A stretch of DNA of 64,000 bases from Hyphomicrobiales bacterium (lineage in GTDB: Bacteria; Pseudomonadota; Alphaproteobacteria; Rhizobiales; Beijerinckiaceae): the NCBI GenBank assembly GCA_930633525.1, contig CAKNFP010000002.1:992001-1056000 (forward strand), given 5' to 3'. Shown here in pieces: positions 33,772-43,318 of this stretch. Below the pieces are notes generated by a model that worked only from the letters and a program-made list of their open reading frames with translations, ran no database searches and was not told where the DNA came from. The position numbers were made by a program, and so were the translations under genes. Positions within the stretch are counted from its first letter, which is position 1. Every line of letters begins with the position of its first letter.

Positions 33772-35292
33772 TCAAGTGATGCTGGTTTGCTCCAACAGCA
33801 GGCCCGAGAAGAAGTTCAGCGCGCCCGGCAGGCCGTGAAAGCCCTCGATATTCGCGGCCATCGCATAGCCCTGCGCGCGCCAGGCCAGACCGACCCAAGG
33901 CGTGGTCTCGAAGATCTTGGCGTTGAGTTGCTTGTAGATCCCGATGCGCTTTTCCAGAACAAACTCACTGCGTCCCTTCTGGAAGAGCTCATGGATCTCC
34001 GGCGTCGGAAGATTGGCGCTGCGGAAATTGCTCATCGGCAGGCTGCCATCCATCAACGAGGTAAAGCCATCCGGGTCGTTGTTGTCGGCTGTACTGCCGC
34101 CGATCGAGAACTGGTATCGTCCGGCCTTTCCGCGATTGACCCGTGTCGCCCAATCCGGGAGCTCCAGCTCGGCAACGACGCCGATCGCCAGAAGATTCTG
34201 CTGAACGACCTCGGCGGTTGTCTGGTACATGCTGTATTGCGCAGTCGACAGCAACTTGGCCTGGAAGCCGTTCTCGTATCCGGCCTGCTTCAAAAGGCTT
34301 TTCGCGCGATCCGGATCGTAGCCCCAATAGTTCACGGCCTCATCATAGTAAAACGGGCTCTCCGGGGTGAGGGGAATCCCCCTAAGCTCCGCTCCGCGCC
34401 CATAGAAAGCAGCCGTGACGATTTCATCCCGCTTGACCGCAAATGCACAGGCCTGGCGCACAAGCGGATTGTCGAAAGGTTTCTCAGCACCATTGAAACC
34501 CAACCACATGAAGGGGCCATTCTGCACATCGAGCTTCAGATCGGAATTCGTTTCGATCTGAGCCATCGACTGCCAGGGCACGTATTCAATGATGGACAAT
34601 TCACCGGTTTCGAGGGCGGCGACCCGCAGGTTCTCGTCGGCATAGGCGACGAATCTGAGGTTCTTCACCTTTGGCAGGCCGGGACGGTAGTACTGCGGGA
34701 ATGCAGTCATCTCTATACCGACGCCACGGTCCATGCTGACCATCGTATAGGGACCCGCGCCGATACCCAGCGGATTCTCCTTCAGCGAATCCTTCTGCAC
34801 GATCGGGACCAGCGGATGCGCCAACCACTCAGGCAGCATGACGAGCGGCTGCTTCATGACGACGAGCACGGTCTTTTCGTCCGGCGTCTCGATACGAGCG
34901 ATGTCGGCGAACTGCGCCGCAAAAAGCGCGGTCGAGTCCGGCGCGCCGATCTGCTCGAGCGACCACTTCACATCCTCAGCGGTCACCGGCTTTCCACTAT
35001 GGAAAACCGCGTCGCGAAGGCGGAACAGCCATCCCGTTTCACCGGCCTGCTCCCAGCTTTCGGCAAGTTCGGGCCGGATGCGGCCATCCGAGCCGTAAGA
35101 TGTCAGGCCACGATGCATCTGGGCTTTGACGGTCAACGCAGAAGTACCGGAATTCACCCATGGCGCCATATTGGGCGGATAAGCTGAAAGTCCGAATACA
35201 AGTCGATCGGGACTTTGCTGTGCTCTCGCGAAACCGGGCGCCACCGCCAGCATTCCGAAGCTTGCGAGAAGACTTCTGCGGTTGATGTTCAT
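33772..35292 (-). CDS. ABC transporter substrate-binding protein, dipeptide type
   Basis: A 506-residue SBP_bac_5 family protein with a Tat/Sec-like signal (NINRRSLLASFGMLAVAPGFARAQ). The mature domain contains LAESWEQAGETGWLFRLRDAVFHSGKPVTAEDVKWSLE, typical of peptide, opine and nickel binders. Start at 35292 follows AAGGAGGTGGAA. It is divergent from the HyuAB-DppBCDF operon, whose membrane genes lack an SBP, so it is almost certainly the binding protein for that transporter. Confidence 0.88.
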   Translation of the reverse strand: MNINRRSLLASFGMLAVAPGFARAQQSPDRLVFGLSAYPPNMAPWVNSGTSALTVKAQMHRGLTSYGSDGRIRPELAESWEQAGETGWLFRLRDAVFHSGKPVTAEDVKWSLEQIGAPDSTALFAAQFADIARIETPDEKTVLVVMKQPLVMLPEWLAHPLVPIVQKDSLKENPLGIGAGPYTMVSMDRGVGIEMTAFPQYYRPGLPKVKNLRFVAYADENLRVAALETGELSIIEYVPWQSMAQIETNSDLKLDVQNGPFMWLGFNGAEKPFDNPLVRQACAFAVKRDEIVTAAFYGRGAELRGIPLTPESPFYYDEAVNYWGYDPDRAKSLLKQAGYENGFQAKLLSTAQYSMYQTTAEVVQQNLLAIGVVAELELPDWATRVNRGKAGRYQFSIGGSTADNNDPDGFTSLMDGSLPMSNFRSANLPTPEIHELFQKGRSEFVLEKRIGIYKQLNAKIFETTPWVGLAWRAQGYAMAANIEGFHGLPGALNFFSGLLLEQTSIT

Positions 35293-35717
35293 TTCCACCT
35301 CCTTATTTTTTGGCCGTATTGTTGACGTTGGGGCGATCCGACGCCCCGGCGGGAAACCGGTGGCCGGCGCATTCGCCCGGATTGCTGCTTCAAACAGTCC
35401 CCGACACGATTCTGAAATTCTGGCCCGACAGCACCCACTTCCTTTAAGCGAAAAGGAGTAGTGTATGTCTTTCACCGTGCTGGCGGCTCATCTGCCTCAG
35501 TACGTTGATGTGTAAAAGAGACCGATCACCGGCGAACCATTTAGACTCCACCAATATCGAGATCCTGCATAGCAGCTAGATCGTCACAAACCGCCGCGGC
35601 TGTCGAGGGTATAGTTGCTATTCAGATTTGATGGGGGCCGCAGCCGGAAAAGCTCTGCTAACTTCGGAGCAGGATCAGAGACAATCCTTCCCAGACCAGT
35701 TAGCAGGAGCATCCCGT
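35293..35717. other. Divergent promoter region between SBP and hyuA operons
   Basis: 425 bases between two divergently transcribed operons. A LysR-type box candidate, ATAGTTGCTAT (35611-35621), lies about 100 bases before hyuA. A LysR regulator is encoded at the far end of the operon, so it may act here. I see no open frame with coding character. Confidence 0.4.
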
Positions 35718-37772
35718 ATGGCATGGCGAGTTGGTGTCGATTCGGGCGGCACATTCACGGATGTTTGCCTCTTCGAGGAGGATTCCGGCAGGTTCGAAGT
35801 CTGGAAGGTCTCCTCGACGCCTGATGACCCTTCGCGCGGCATCGTCCAGGGCGTGGCCGAAGGCATGAAGAGTGTCGACAGCGATTTGTCCGGCATCGCT
35901 TACTTCGGGCATGGGACGACCGTCGGAACCAACGCCGTCATCCAGCATACAGGGGCCCGCACCGGCCTCATCACCACCGAAGGGTTCCGCGATCTTCTGG
36001 AGATCGGGCGGCAGAAGCGTCCTGACCTTTACGACATGCAGGCTGACAAGCCGCCCGTCATCGTTGCCCGCGACCTGCGCCTCGGGGTGCCGGAGCGTGT
36101 GCTCAGCGACGGGACGATCGAAATCGTATTGGACGAGCAGGCTGTGCGCGAGGCAGCGCAGCAGCTCAAGGCCGCGGGCGCCGAAGCCGTGGCCGTCAGC
36201 TTTCTCTACGGCTTTATCCATCCGGCCCATGAAGACCGCGCCCTAGACATCATATCCGAGGTTTTCCCGGAAGCCTTTGTCAGCTCGGGGAACGGGGTGG
36301 CACCCGAGTTCCGTGAATATGAGCGGCTGTCCACCACGGTGCTCAATGCCTATCTCGGCCCTGTGATGCAGGGCTATATTCGCCGTTTGGCAAAGCGCCT
36401 TGCCGAACTGGGCATGTCGGCTACACCGCATCTGACCCAGTCCAACGGCGGTGTTATCGGCTTTGAGCAGGCAGCGCGCCTGCCGGTGCGGACCGTGCTG
36501 TCAGGCCCGTCGACCGGCGTGGTTGCCGCCCAGCAGATCGGCCGGATGATCGGCATCCCGGATCTCATCACCTTCGACATGGGCGGGACCAGCACCGATG
36601 TGGCGCTCCTGAAGAATGGCGCCTGTGGCCTGACCGGGGAAGCCATGGTGCATGGCTATCCCATCAAGGCGCCGATGCTGGATATCCATACTGTCGGCGC
36701 CGGCGGTGGTTCGATCGCCCATATCGACAATGGCGGACTCCTCAAAGTCGGGCCACGCAGTTGCGGCGCCTATCCGGGACCGGTCTGCTATGACCAGGGC
36801 AATACCGAGCCTTCGACGACCGACGCGAATGTCGTGCTTCAGACGCTGAACCCGCAGTACCTGCTGGGAGGCCGCATGAAGATCGACCAGCAAAAGGCCC
36901 GGGATGCGATCGCGCAGATGGCCGGCGACCTCGGAATGAGTGTCTATGAGACGGCACAGGGCATCGTTTCGGTCGTCACCGCCAATATGGCCAAGGCGAT
37001 TCGCGTGATCAGCGTGCAGCGCGGCCATGATCCGCGTGACTATTCGCTGTTCGCATGTGGCGGCGCCGGCCCGCTTCACGCGGCGCGCCTCGCTCGCGAA
37101 CTGGACATCCGCCGCATCGTCGTGCCTCGCAATCCGGGAACGCTCTGCGCGCTGGGATTGCTGATGACCGACCTGCGGGCCGATTTTGCCGGCACCCGGC
37201 TAGCCTATCTGAAGCCGGAGTCGATCGGGACCATCGAGGACGCCTTCCGCGATCTCACCGAGCAGGCCGAAGCCTGGTTTACCGAGGAAGGGGTGCCAGT
37301 CGAGGACCGGCGCATGGCCCGGACCGTCGACATGCGCTACAGGGGGCAGAACTACGAGCTTCCCGTCCCGCTTCCCGAGGGACCGGTCACAGAGGCCACA
37401 TTGGACGCCTTGGCCGAGCGGTTCGCCGAGGCGCACCATCAGAAGTTCGGTTTCGTGGCCGAAGGCGAGGCGACGCAGCTCGTGACCTATCGGCTTGAGG
37501 CCCTGGGCATGGTGCGCAAGGCCCGGCTGGAGCCGCAGCCCGATGGCGGCCCCGACGCTTCGGCCGCCATCATCGGATCACGCGAGGTCTGGATGCCCGA
37601 GGCGGGCGACTTCGTTTCCTGCCCTCTCTATGACCGCGACCTCCTGAAGGCCGGCAACGTGATCGAGGGTCCGGCCATCGTCGAGCAAATGGATACCACC
37701 ACCGTGATTCTCCGGGGAATGACCGCTCGGGTCGAGCCGCATCTGAACCTCATTCTGGAGTTTGGCCAATGA
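35718..37772 (+). CDS. hyuA: Hydantoinase/oxoprolinase family protein, subunit A (second copy)
   Basis: A 684-residue HyuA-type ATPase subunit, about the same size as the copy at 27089 but clearly divergent in sequence. Motifs: VDSGGTFTDVCLFEED, HGTTVGTNAVIQHTG and FDMGGTSTDVALL. Start at 35718 (MAWRVG) follows AGGAGCATCCCGT; the longer frame from 35628 is not supported. It overlaps subunit B by ATGA. It probably hydrolyses a hydantoin, 5-oxoproline or pyrrolidone-type ring brought in by the dipeptide-type transporter encoded downstream. Confidence 0.88.
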   Translation: MAWRVGVDSGGTFTDVCLFEEDSGRFEVWKVSSTPDDPSRGIVQGVAEGMKSVDSDLSGIAYFGHGTTVGTNAVIQHTGARTGLITTEGFRDLLEIGRQKRPDLYDMQADKPPVIVARDLRLGVPERVLSDGTIEIVLDEQAVREAAQQLKAAGAEAVAVSFLYGFIHPAHEDRALDIISEVFPEAFVSSGNGVAPEFREYERLSTTVLNAYLGPVMQGYIRRLAKRLAELGMSATPHLTQSNGGVIGFEQAARLPVRTVLSGPSTGVVAAQQIGRMIGIPDLITFDMGGTSTDVALLKNGACGLTGEAMVHGYPIKAPMLDIHTVGAGGGSIAHIDNGGLLKVGPRSCGAYPGPVCYDQGNTEPSTTDANVVLQTLNPQYLLGGRMKIDQQKARDAIAQMAGDLGMSVYETAQGIVSVVTANMAKAIRVISVQRGHDPRDYSLFACGGAGPLHAARLARELDIRRIVVPRNPGTLCALGLLMTDLRADFAGTRLAYLKPESIGTIEDAFRDLTEQAEAWFTEEGVPVEDRRMARTVDMRYRGQNYELPVPLPEGPVTEATLDALAERFAEAHHQKFGFVAEGEATQLVTYRLEALGMVRKARLEPQPDGGPDASAAIIGSREVWMPEAGDFVSCPLYDRDLLKAGNVIEGPAIVEQMDTTTVILRGMTARVEPHLNLILEFGQ

Positions 37773-39409
37773 ACGCGACGACCAAAATCGCAGCGGTCGA
37801 CCCGATCACGATCGAAGTCATCGGCTCGGCTCTGGCCTCGATCACCGAGGAGATGGGAGAGGCGCTAGTCCGTGCCAGCTACTCCACCAACATCAAGGAA
37901 CGCCGTGACTGTTCAACGGCGTTGTTCGATGCCCGGGGGCAGACCCTGTGCCAGGCCGAGCACATCCCGATGCACCTCGGCTCGTTCCTCGACTTTATCC
38001 CCAATATTCTCAAGCGCTATCCGCTGTCGGATATCCACGAGGGCGACGTGTTCATGGGGAATGATCCCTATGAAGGCGGCGGCACGCATCTGCCCGACAT
38101 CGTACTGGCGGAGCCGATCTTCTTTGAAGGCGAGATCGTCGCCTGGGCGATGAACACCGCCCACCATGCGGATTTCGCCGATCATGGCCACGATCATATC
38201 TACCAGGAAGGGATCCGGCTGCCGCCGGTGCGGCTCTATAAGGCCCGCGTCTTCCAGGAGGAGGTGCAGGCGATCTTCCTGCTCAACTGCCAGGTTCCGC
38301 ACGAGAGAGTATCCGACCTCCGGGCGCAGATGGCGGCCAACCGCCTGGGCGTCCAGCGGATGCGGGCGCTATGCGAGAAATACAGCGGCGCGGTGGTCCG
38401 CGCCGCGGGCGACGCACTCCAAGACTACGCCGAGCGCAAGATGCGCGCCGGAATTGCCGCCATCCCCGACGGCACCTATCGCGCTTCGGACATGTTTGAC
38501 GCCGAATCCTGGCCCGATGAGATCCGCATCAGCTGCGCGATCACTGTCGCGGGCGATTCCATCACGCTGGAATTCGACAGCCCGCCGCAGGTACGCTCGG
38601 GCTTTAACATGATCTGGACCGCGCTTCTCGCCACGGTCTATTACGCGGTGAAAAGCGTGGTCGACCCGACCATCCTGCCCAACGCTGGCCTGGCACGCCC
38701 GATCACCGTCAAGGCCGAGCCGGGAACGCTGTTGCACTGCGAATCTCCGGCGGCTGTCATTGCCCGCATCATGCCGTGCCAGCGGGTGGTCGATGTCATC
38801 ATGCTGGCCTTTTCGCAGATCATCCCCGAACGGTTGACGGCGGCCTGCAACAGCACCGTCGCTTCGGCCACCTTCAGTGGCCGGCGTCCTGACGGCAGCC
38901 CCTGGATCTACCTGGAAACCATCGGCGGCGGCGGTGGCGCCCGCGCCGCCAAGGATGGCCTCGACGGCATCCAGGTCCATATGACGAACACCTCGAACCT
39001 GCCGGTCGAGGCGATGGAGATCGAGTACCCCCTGACCCTGTTGAGCTATGAGCTGGTCGATGGCTCGGGAGGCGCAGGCAGGCAGATCGGCGGCATGGGC
39101 TTGCGTCGCACCTACCGGGCCGAGGCCCCTTGCCGCATCCGCATCAACATGTCTCGCCTCAATTCGGCGCCCTGGGGGCTGGCAGGTGGCAAATCCGGGG
39201 GACGGGGCAGCTTCAGCATGAACGAGGGGGCGCCCGAGCTCGTGGGCGGCATCGGCGCCATGCGGGTCGGCGACATCATCGACATCATTACTCCCGGCGG
39301 CGGCGGCTATGGCGACCCCGGCACCCGCCCTCCCGAACTGGTCGAACGCGACATCGCCGAGCGGCGCTTTACGCCCGCCATGATGCGCACTGTCTTCAAC
39401 AGGGGCTGA
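37769..39409 (+). CDS. hyuB: Hydantoinase/oxoprolinase family protein, subunit B (second copy)
   Basis: A 546-residue HyuB partner of standard size, shorter than the first copy. Conserved blocks: RASYSTNIKERRDCSTALFDARG near residue 35, FMGNDPYEGGGTHLPDIVLAEP near residue 93 and TPGGGGYGDPGTRPPE near the C-terminus. It is tightly coupled to subunit A (ATGA) and to the DppB-type permease five bases downstream, so the hydrolase and importer are made together. Confidence 0.88.
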   Translation: MNATTKIAAVDPITIEVIGSALASITEEMGEALVRASYSTNIKERRDCSTALFDARGQTLCQAEHIPMHLGSFLDFIPNILKRYPLSDIHEGDVFMGNDPYEGGGTHLPDIVLAEPIFFEGEIVAWAMNTAHHADFADHGHDHIYQEGIRLPPVRLYKARVFQEEVQAIFLLNCQVPHERVSDLRAQMAANRLGVQRMRALCEKYSGAVVRAAGDALQDYAERKMRAGIAAIPDGTYRASDMFDAESWPDEIRISCAITVAGDSITLEFDSPPQVRSGFNMIWTALLATVYYAVKSVVDPTILPNAGLARPITVKAEPGTLLHCESPAAVIARIMPCQRVVDVIMLAFSQIIPERLTAACNSTVASATFSGRRPDGSPWIYLETIGGGGGARAAKDGLDGIQVHMTNTSNLPVEAMEIEYPLTLLSYELVDGSGGAGRQIGGMGLRRTYRAEAPCRIRINMSRLNSAPWGLAGGKSGGRGSFSMNEGAPELVGGIGAMRVGDIIDIITPGGGGYGDPGTRPPELVERDIAERRFTPAMMRTVFNRG

Positions 39410-39414
39410 CCAGG

Positions 39415-40368
39415 ATGCTGGTCTGGCTTCTCCGGCGTCTTGCACTCTCTGTCGTGCTGGTCTGGCTGGTTGCCAGCATCGTGTTCATGGCTATTCACCT
39501 CGTCCCCGGCGACCCGGCCGAGCTCCTGCTCAGCCAGGGCGGCGGGACGCCGAGCGAAGCCGCCATCCAGGCCTTGCGCACGGAACTGGGGCTGGACCGG
39601 CCGATCTTCGTCCAATATTTCGAGGCAATGGAACGCCTGCTGCACTTCGACCTCGGCCGGTCGATGCAGGACGGCGTTCCTATTTTCGACGAAGTGGCCA
39701 AGCGCCTGCCCCGGACGCTGGAACTCATCCTGGCAGCAGCCATTGTCAGCGTGGCGATCGCAATTCCGGCCGGCACCTATGCGGCGCTCAGGGCGGGGGG
39801 GCCGTTCGACCGGATATTCTCGACCCTCGCGGGCCTCTCACTGGCCGTGCCGGTATTCGTCGTCGGCACGCTGCTGGTGCTGGTTTTTGCCCAGTACCTG
39901 CGTTGGCTGCCGGCCGGACAGTTCGTTCCGTTCTCACGGAATCCGGGACGGCACATGCTGATCCTCATCATGCCGTCTTTGACCATCGCCTCCAGCCTGC
40001 TGCCGATCATCTTCAGAATGACCCGAAGCTCCGTCCTGGACGTGATGCAGATGGATTTCGTGCGGACCGCGCGCGCCAAGGGCGTGAGGCCGCTGCGCAT
40101 CGTCTTTCATCATATCGTTCGTGCCGCGCTGACGCCGGTGGTGACGGTTCTCGCCCTGCATATGGGCGCCCTGCTGGGTGGCACGGTCCTGGTTGAATAT
40201 GTTTTCAACTGGCCCGGGCTTTCCGGGCTGCTGGTCAGCGCCGTCAACGCCAGGGATTATCCCGCCGTGGTGGGGGTGATCCTGGTGATTTCGGTGGTGT
40301 TCGTACTACTGAACCTTTTTGTCGACGTCCTATACGGCCTTATAGATCCGAGGGGTAAGCGCGCATGA
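39415..40368 (+). CDS. ABC transporter permease, DppB-like
   Basis: A 317-residue permease of dipeptide/opine importers with the DppB N-terminus (LVASIVFMAIHLVPGDPAELLL) and the loop RTARAKGVRPLRIVFHHIVRAAL. The start ATG lies five bases after the HyuB stop; the longer upstream frame is a shadow. It forms the channel with the fused DppC-type domain of the next protein. Confidence 0.9.
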   Translation: MLVWLLRRLALSVVLVWLVASIVFMAIHLVPGDPAELLLSQGGGTPSEAAIQALRTELGLDRPIFVQYFEAMERLLHFDLGRSMQDGVPIFDEVAKRLPRTLELILAAAIVSVAIAIPAGTYAALRAGGPFDRIFSTLAGLSLAVPVFVVGTLLVLVFAQYLRWLPAGQFVPFSRNPGRHMLILIMPSLTIASSLLPIIFRMTRSSVLDVMQMDFVRTARAKGVRPLRIVFHHIVRAALTPVVTVLALHMGALLGGTVLVEYVFNWPGLSGLLVSAVNARDYPAVVGVILVISVVFVLLNLFVDVLYGLIDPRGKRA

Positions 40369-42188
40369 AACAACGCCTTCCCCTGGTTCCGTCGTGCCTT
40401 CTGGCCGTCGTGGTGCTAATAGCGCTGGCGGCGCCCTTGTTGCCACTCAGCGATCCGACGGCGATGGCCATCGCGCGAAGGCTGTCGCCCCCCTCGCTGC
40501 AGCATCTCCTTGGTCAGGACGAATATGGGCGTGATGTGCTATCCCGCCTGATCTGGGGCGCGCGTGCCTCACTCGCCATTGCTTTTGCCGCCAGTCTTAT
40601 CGCCGGAGCCATCGGCACGGTTCTCGGCATCGCTGGCGGATTTCTCCGCGGCTGGCTGGAGACGACATCCATGCGCTTTGTGGACGTCGTCCTGTGCTTT
40701 CCGCCCATGTTGCTGGCGCTGCTGGCGGTCACGTTGCTGGGGCCTGGCCCGCTGACCCTTATTCCCGTGCTGGCGCTGGTGTTCGTTCCCGGCTTCACGC
40801 GGGTCGCCCATGCCGGCGTTCTTGCCGTGCGTTCTGCCGAATATGTCGAGGCTATGCGGGTCGCCGGTGCGGGCAAGGGCTGGATCATGGTCAATACCGT
40901 ATTGCCCAATATCGCCGGCCCGCTTCTCGTCCAGTTCAGTCTTGTCCTGGCCTCTGCCGTGGTTCTGGAAAGTGGCCTGTCGTTCCTTGGGCTCGGGGTG
41001 GTGCCGCCCACGCCGTCCTGGGGACTGATGATCGGTGCCGCCCGCGCCAACATGATCCGCGAGCCCTTGCTGCTACTGTGGCCCTGCGTCGCCCTGACCG
41101 CCACGATCCTTATCATGAACAGCATCTGTGACGGGCTCAGGGATGCCTTCGACCCTCGGCCCCTGCCGCATGCGGCCCGGCGGCTGCAGCGCCGTATGGC
41201 GGGCTTCCCCGCACGCGGCAGAAATGAGAAGCCGCCTGTTGCGGACCCAAACGAGGTTCTGGCCGTTTCAGGCCTCTCGGTGGAGATCCCGACAGATTCG
41301 GGCTCCATCGCTCCGGTCCGGGATGTTTCATTCACGCTGCGAAAAGGCGAGACGCTGGCCCTCGTGGGTGAGAGCGGATCGGGCAAATCGGTGACCAGTC
41401 TGGCGATCATGGGCCTCCTGCCGCCCCAGGCAGCGATCACCAAGGGAAATGTTCGCCTGAACGGCCAGGACATCCCCCACTCCTTGGAAAAAGCAATGCG
41501 GAAGCTGCGCGGCCGCGATGTCGCTATGGTCTTCCAGGATCCCGGCCATAGCCTGCATCCGTTGCACACCATCGGCGCGCAGATTGCCGAGGCGATCCGC
41601 TCGCATCGCGCGGTAGGGCGCGCCCAGGCTCGCTCAGAAGCGATTGAACTGCTGAAACATGTGGGCATCCCCGATCCCGCGCGCCGCGCGCGGGCCTATC
41701 CGCATGAATTGTCGGGCGGAATGCGGCAGCGGGTGATGATCGCCATGGCCGTTGCCAACCGCCCGGCGCTGCTCATCGCAGACGAGCCGACGACAGCCTT
41801 GGACGTGACGGTGCAAGCCCAGGTGCTCGAGCTCCTCGCGCAGCTGAAGCGCGAACACGGGCTGGCGATGCTGTTCATAACCCACAGCCTGCCGGTCGTT
41901 GCCGAGATCGCCGACCGGGTAGCTGTGATGTACCGGGGCGAGATCGTCGAGATGGGCACGGTGGCGGAGGTCTTTGACAACCCCTTGCATCCCTACACCC
42001 AGGCATTGCGTCGCGCGGTGCCGGGCGAGGACGGGCTGGTATCCGGCCCCGACACCGCCGAGACGTCCAGCTTCGGCGAAGGAATGCCGACCCGGCCTGC
42101 CATTCCCGGAGAGCCGACCGAACCCCTGGTCGAAGTCAGCCCCGGGCGTTTTGTCCGCGGCAGGCAACGGGAGGCGCATTGTGACTGA
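40365..42188 (+). CDS. Fused DppC-type permease and DppD-type ATPase
   Basis: A 607-residue single polypeptide. Residues 1-275 are a DppC-like permease (LGQDEYGRDVLSRLIWGARASL, EAMRVAGAGKGWIMVNTVLPN) and about 290-600 a DppD-like ATPase (Walker A GESGSGKS near 337, signature LSGGMRQR, Walker B LLIADEPTTALD, C-terminal NPLHPYTQALRRAVPG). The linker around 265-290 is arginine/proline-rich. Each half is full length, and the frame is continuous with no stop between them. Permease-ATPase fusions occur in some alphaproteobacterial peptide transporters and keep the stoichiometry fixed. It overlaps DppB by ATGA. Confidence 0.9.
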   Translation: MKQRLPLVPSCLLAVVVLIALAAPLLPLSDPTAMAIARRLSPPSLQHLLGQDEYGRDVLSRLIWGARASLAIAFAASLIAGAIGTVLGIAGGFLRGWLETTSMRFVDVVLCFPPMLLALLAVTLLGPGPLTLIPVLALVFVPGFTRVAHAGVLAVRSAEYVEAMRVAGAGKGWIMVNTVLPNIAGPLLVQFSLVLASAVVLESGLSFLGLGVVPPTPSWGLMIGAARANMIREPLLLLWPCVALTATILIMNSICDGLRDAFDPRPLPHAARRLQRRMAGFPARGRNEKPPVADPNEVLAVSGLSVEIPTDSGSIAPVRDVSFTLRKGETLALVGESGSGKSVTSLAIMGLLPPQAAITKGNVRLNGQDIPHSLEKAMRKLRGRDVAMVFQDPGHSLHPLHTIGAQIAEAIRSHRAVGRAQARSEAIELLKHVGIPDPARRARAYPHELSGGMRQRVMIAMAVANRPALLIADEPTTALDVTVQAQVLELLAQLKREHGLAMLFITHSLPVVAEIADRVAVMYRGEIVEMGTVAEVFDNPLHPYTQALRRAVPGEDGLVSGPDTAETSSFGEGMPTRPAIPGEPTEPLVEVSPGRFVRGRQREAHCD

Positions 42189-43197
42189 CTCTGTCGACGA
42201 GCGCCCGCTCATCCAGGCGCGTGACCTGACCAAGATCTTCGGCAGCAGGGGACTGCTGGGCGGCGGGGCGGTGCTGCACGCGGTGAACGGCGTCAACCTC
42301 GATATCCGGCGCGGAGAGGCGGTCGGATTGGTCGGGGAAAGTGGCTCCGGCAAAAGCACCGTGGGCCGGCTGATGCTGGGGCTCCTGTCACGCAGCGCCG
42401 GCACGGTCCATTTCGACGGGCGGGAGTTCGGCGGAGGCGGCCGCCCGATCGAAAAATCGTTGCGCCGCAGAATGCAACTGGTGTTCCAGGATCCTTACAG
42501 TTCGCTTGACCCGCGCCGCCGGATAGGCGTTCAAATCGAGGATGCGATGCGCATTCATGATCTGATGCCGCCTGATCAGCGCAAACTGCGGACCGCCGAG
42601 CTGCTGCAAAGCGTCGGACTGCCCACAGCCTATGCGTCGCGCTATCCGCACGAATTCTCGGGTGGTCAGCGCCAGCGCATCGCCATCGCACGCGCGCTGG
42701 CCAGTTCTCCCGAATTTTTGGTTGCGGACGAGCCCGTCTCGGCGCTCGACATGTCCGTGCAGGCCCAGGTCATGGCGTTGCTCAGCGAGTTGCGTCGCCG
42801 CTTCGGGCTCGCAATGCTGTTCATCAGCCACGATCTTCCCGTCGTGCGCGAGCTCTGCGACCGCGTCGCGGTGATGTATCTGGGTCGCATCATGGAGGAA
42901 GGCCCGGTCGACGAGATCTTCGAGCGGCCCCATCATCCCTACACCCAGGCGTTACTGTCCGCTGCACCGAGCCTGCGGCCGGAACGCAGGAAGGCGCGGA
43001 TCCTTCTCGAAGGAGATCCTCCCAGCCCGCTGAATCCGCCCAGCGGCTGCGTTTTTCGCACCCGGTGCCGGTTCGCGACCTCAGAATGCGCGAAAGGCGT
43101 GCCGCCATTGCGGTCTATCGGCCCATCCGGGCACAGGTCTGCCTGTATCCGCCCCATCGCGCCAGCCGCGGACGATGGAATCCTCAGGGAGATTTGA
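42181..43197 (+). CDS. ABC transporter ATP-binding protein, DppF-like
   Basis: A 338-residue ATPase with Walker A GESGSGKST, signature EFSGGQRQR, Walker B FLVADEPVSALD and the oligopeptide-type C-terminus (HHPYTQALLSAAPSL, GCVFRTRCRFATSEC cysteine-rich motif that may bind an iron-sulfur cluster). Start is a GTG at 42181, overlapping the upstream gene by eight bases and following GGGAGG by six. It is the second ATPase of the hydantoinase-linked dipeptide-type importer. Confidence 0.9.
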   Translation: MTDSVDERPLIQARDLTKIFGSRGLLGGGAVLHAVNGVNLDIRRGEAVGLVGESGSGKSTVGRLMLGLLSRSAGTVHFDGREFGGGGRPIEKSLRRRMQLVFQDPYSSLDPRRRIGVQIEDAMRIHDLMPPDQRKLRTAELLQSVGLPTAYASRYPHEFSGGQRQRIAIARALASSPEFLVADEPVSALDMSVQAQVMALLSELRRRFGLAMLFISHDLPVVRELCDRVAVMYLGRIMEEGPVDEIFERPHHPYTQALLSAAPSLRPERRKARILLEGDPPSPLNPPSGCVFRTRCRFATSECAKGVPPLRSIGPSGHRSACIRPIAPAADDGILREI

Positions 43198-43318
43198 AGC
43201 TTGGCATTCCTGTCCAACCACATAGCGCGAGGTGGACGTCATCGCCGATTGCGCTCTGGCCGCAGCGGGCACTCCCTTTGCATCGGAATGGCTCTGACGG
43301 CGTGGCGCGAGGCGCGGC

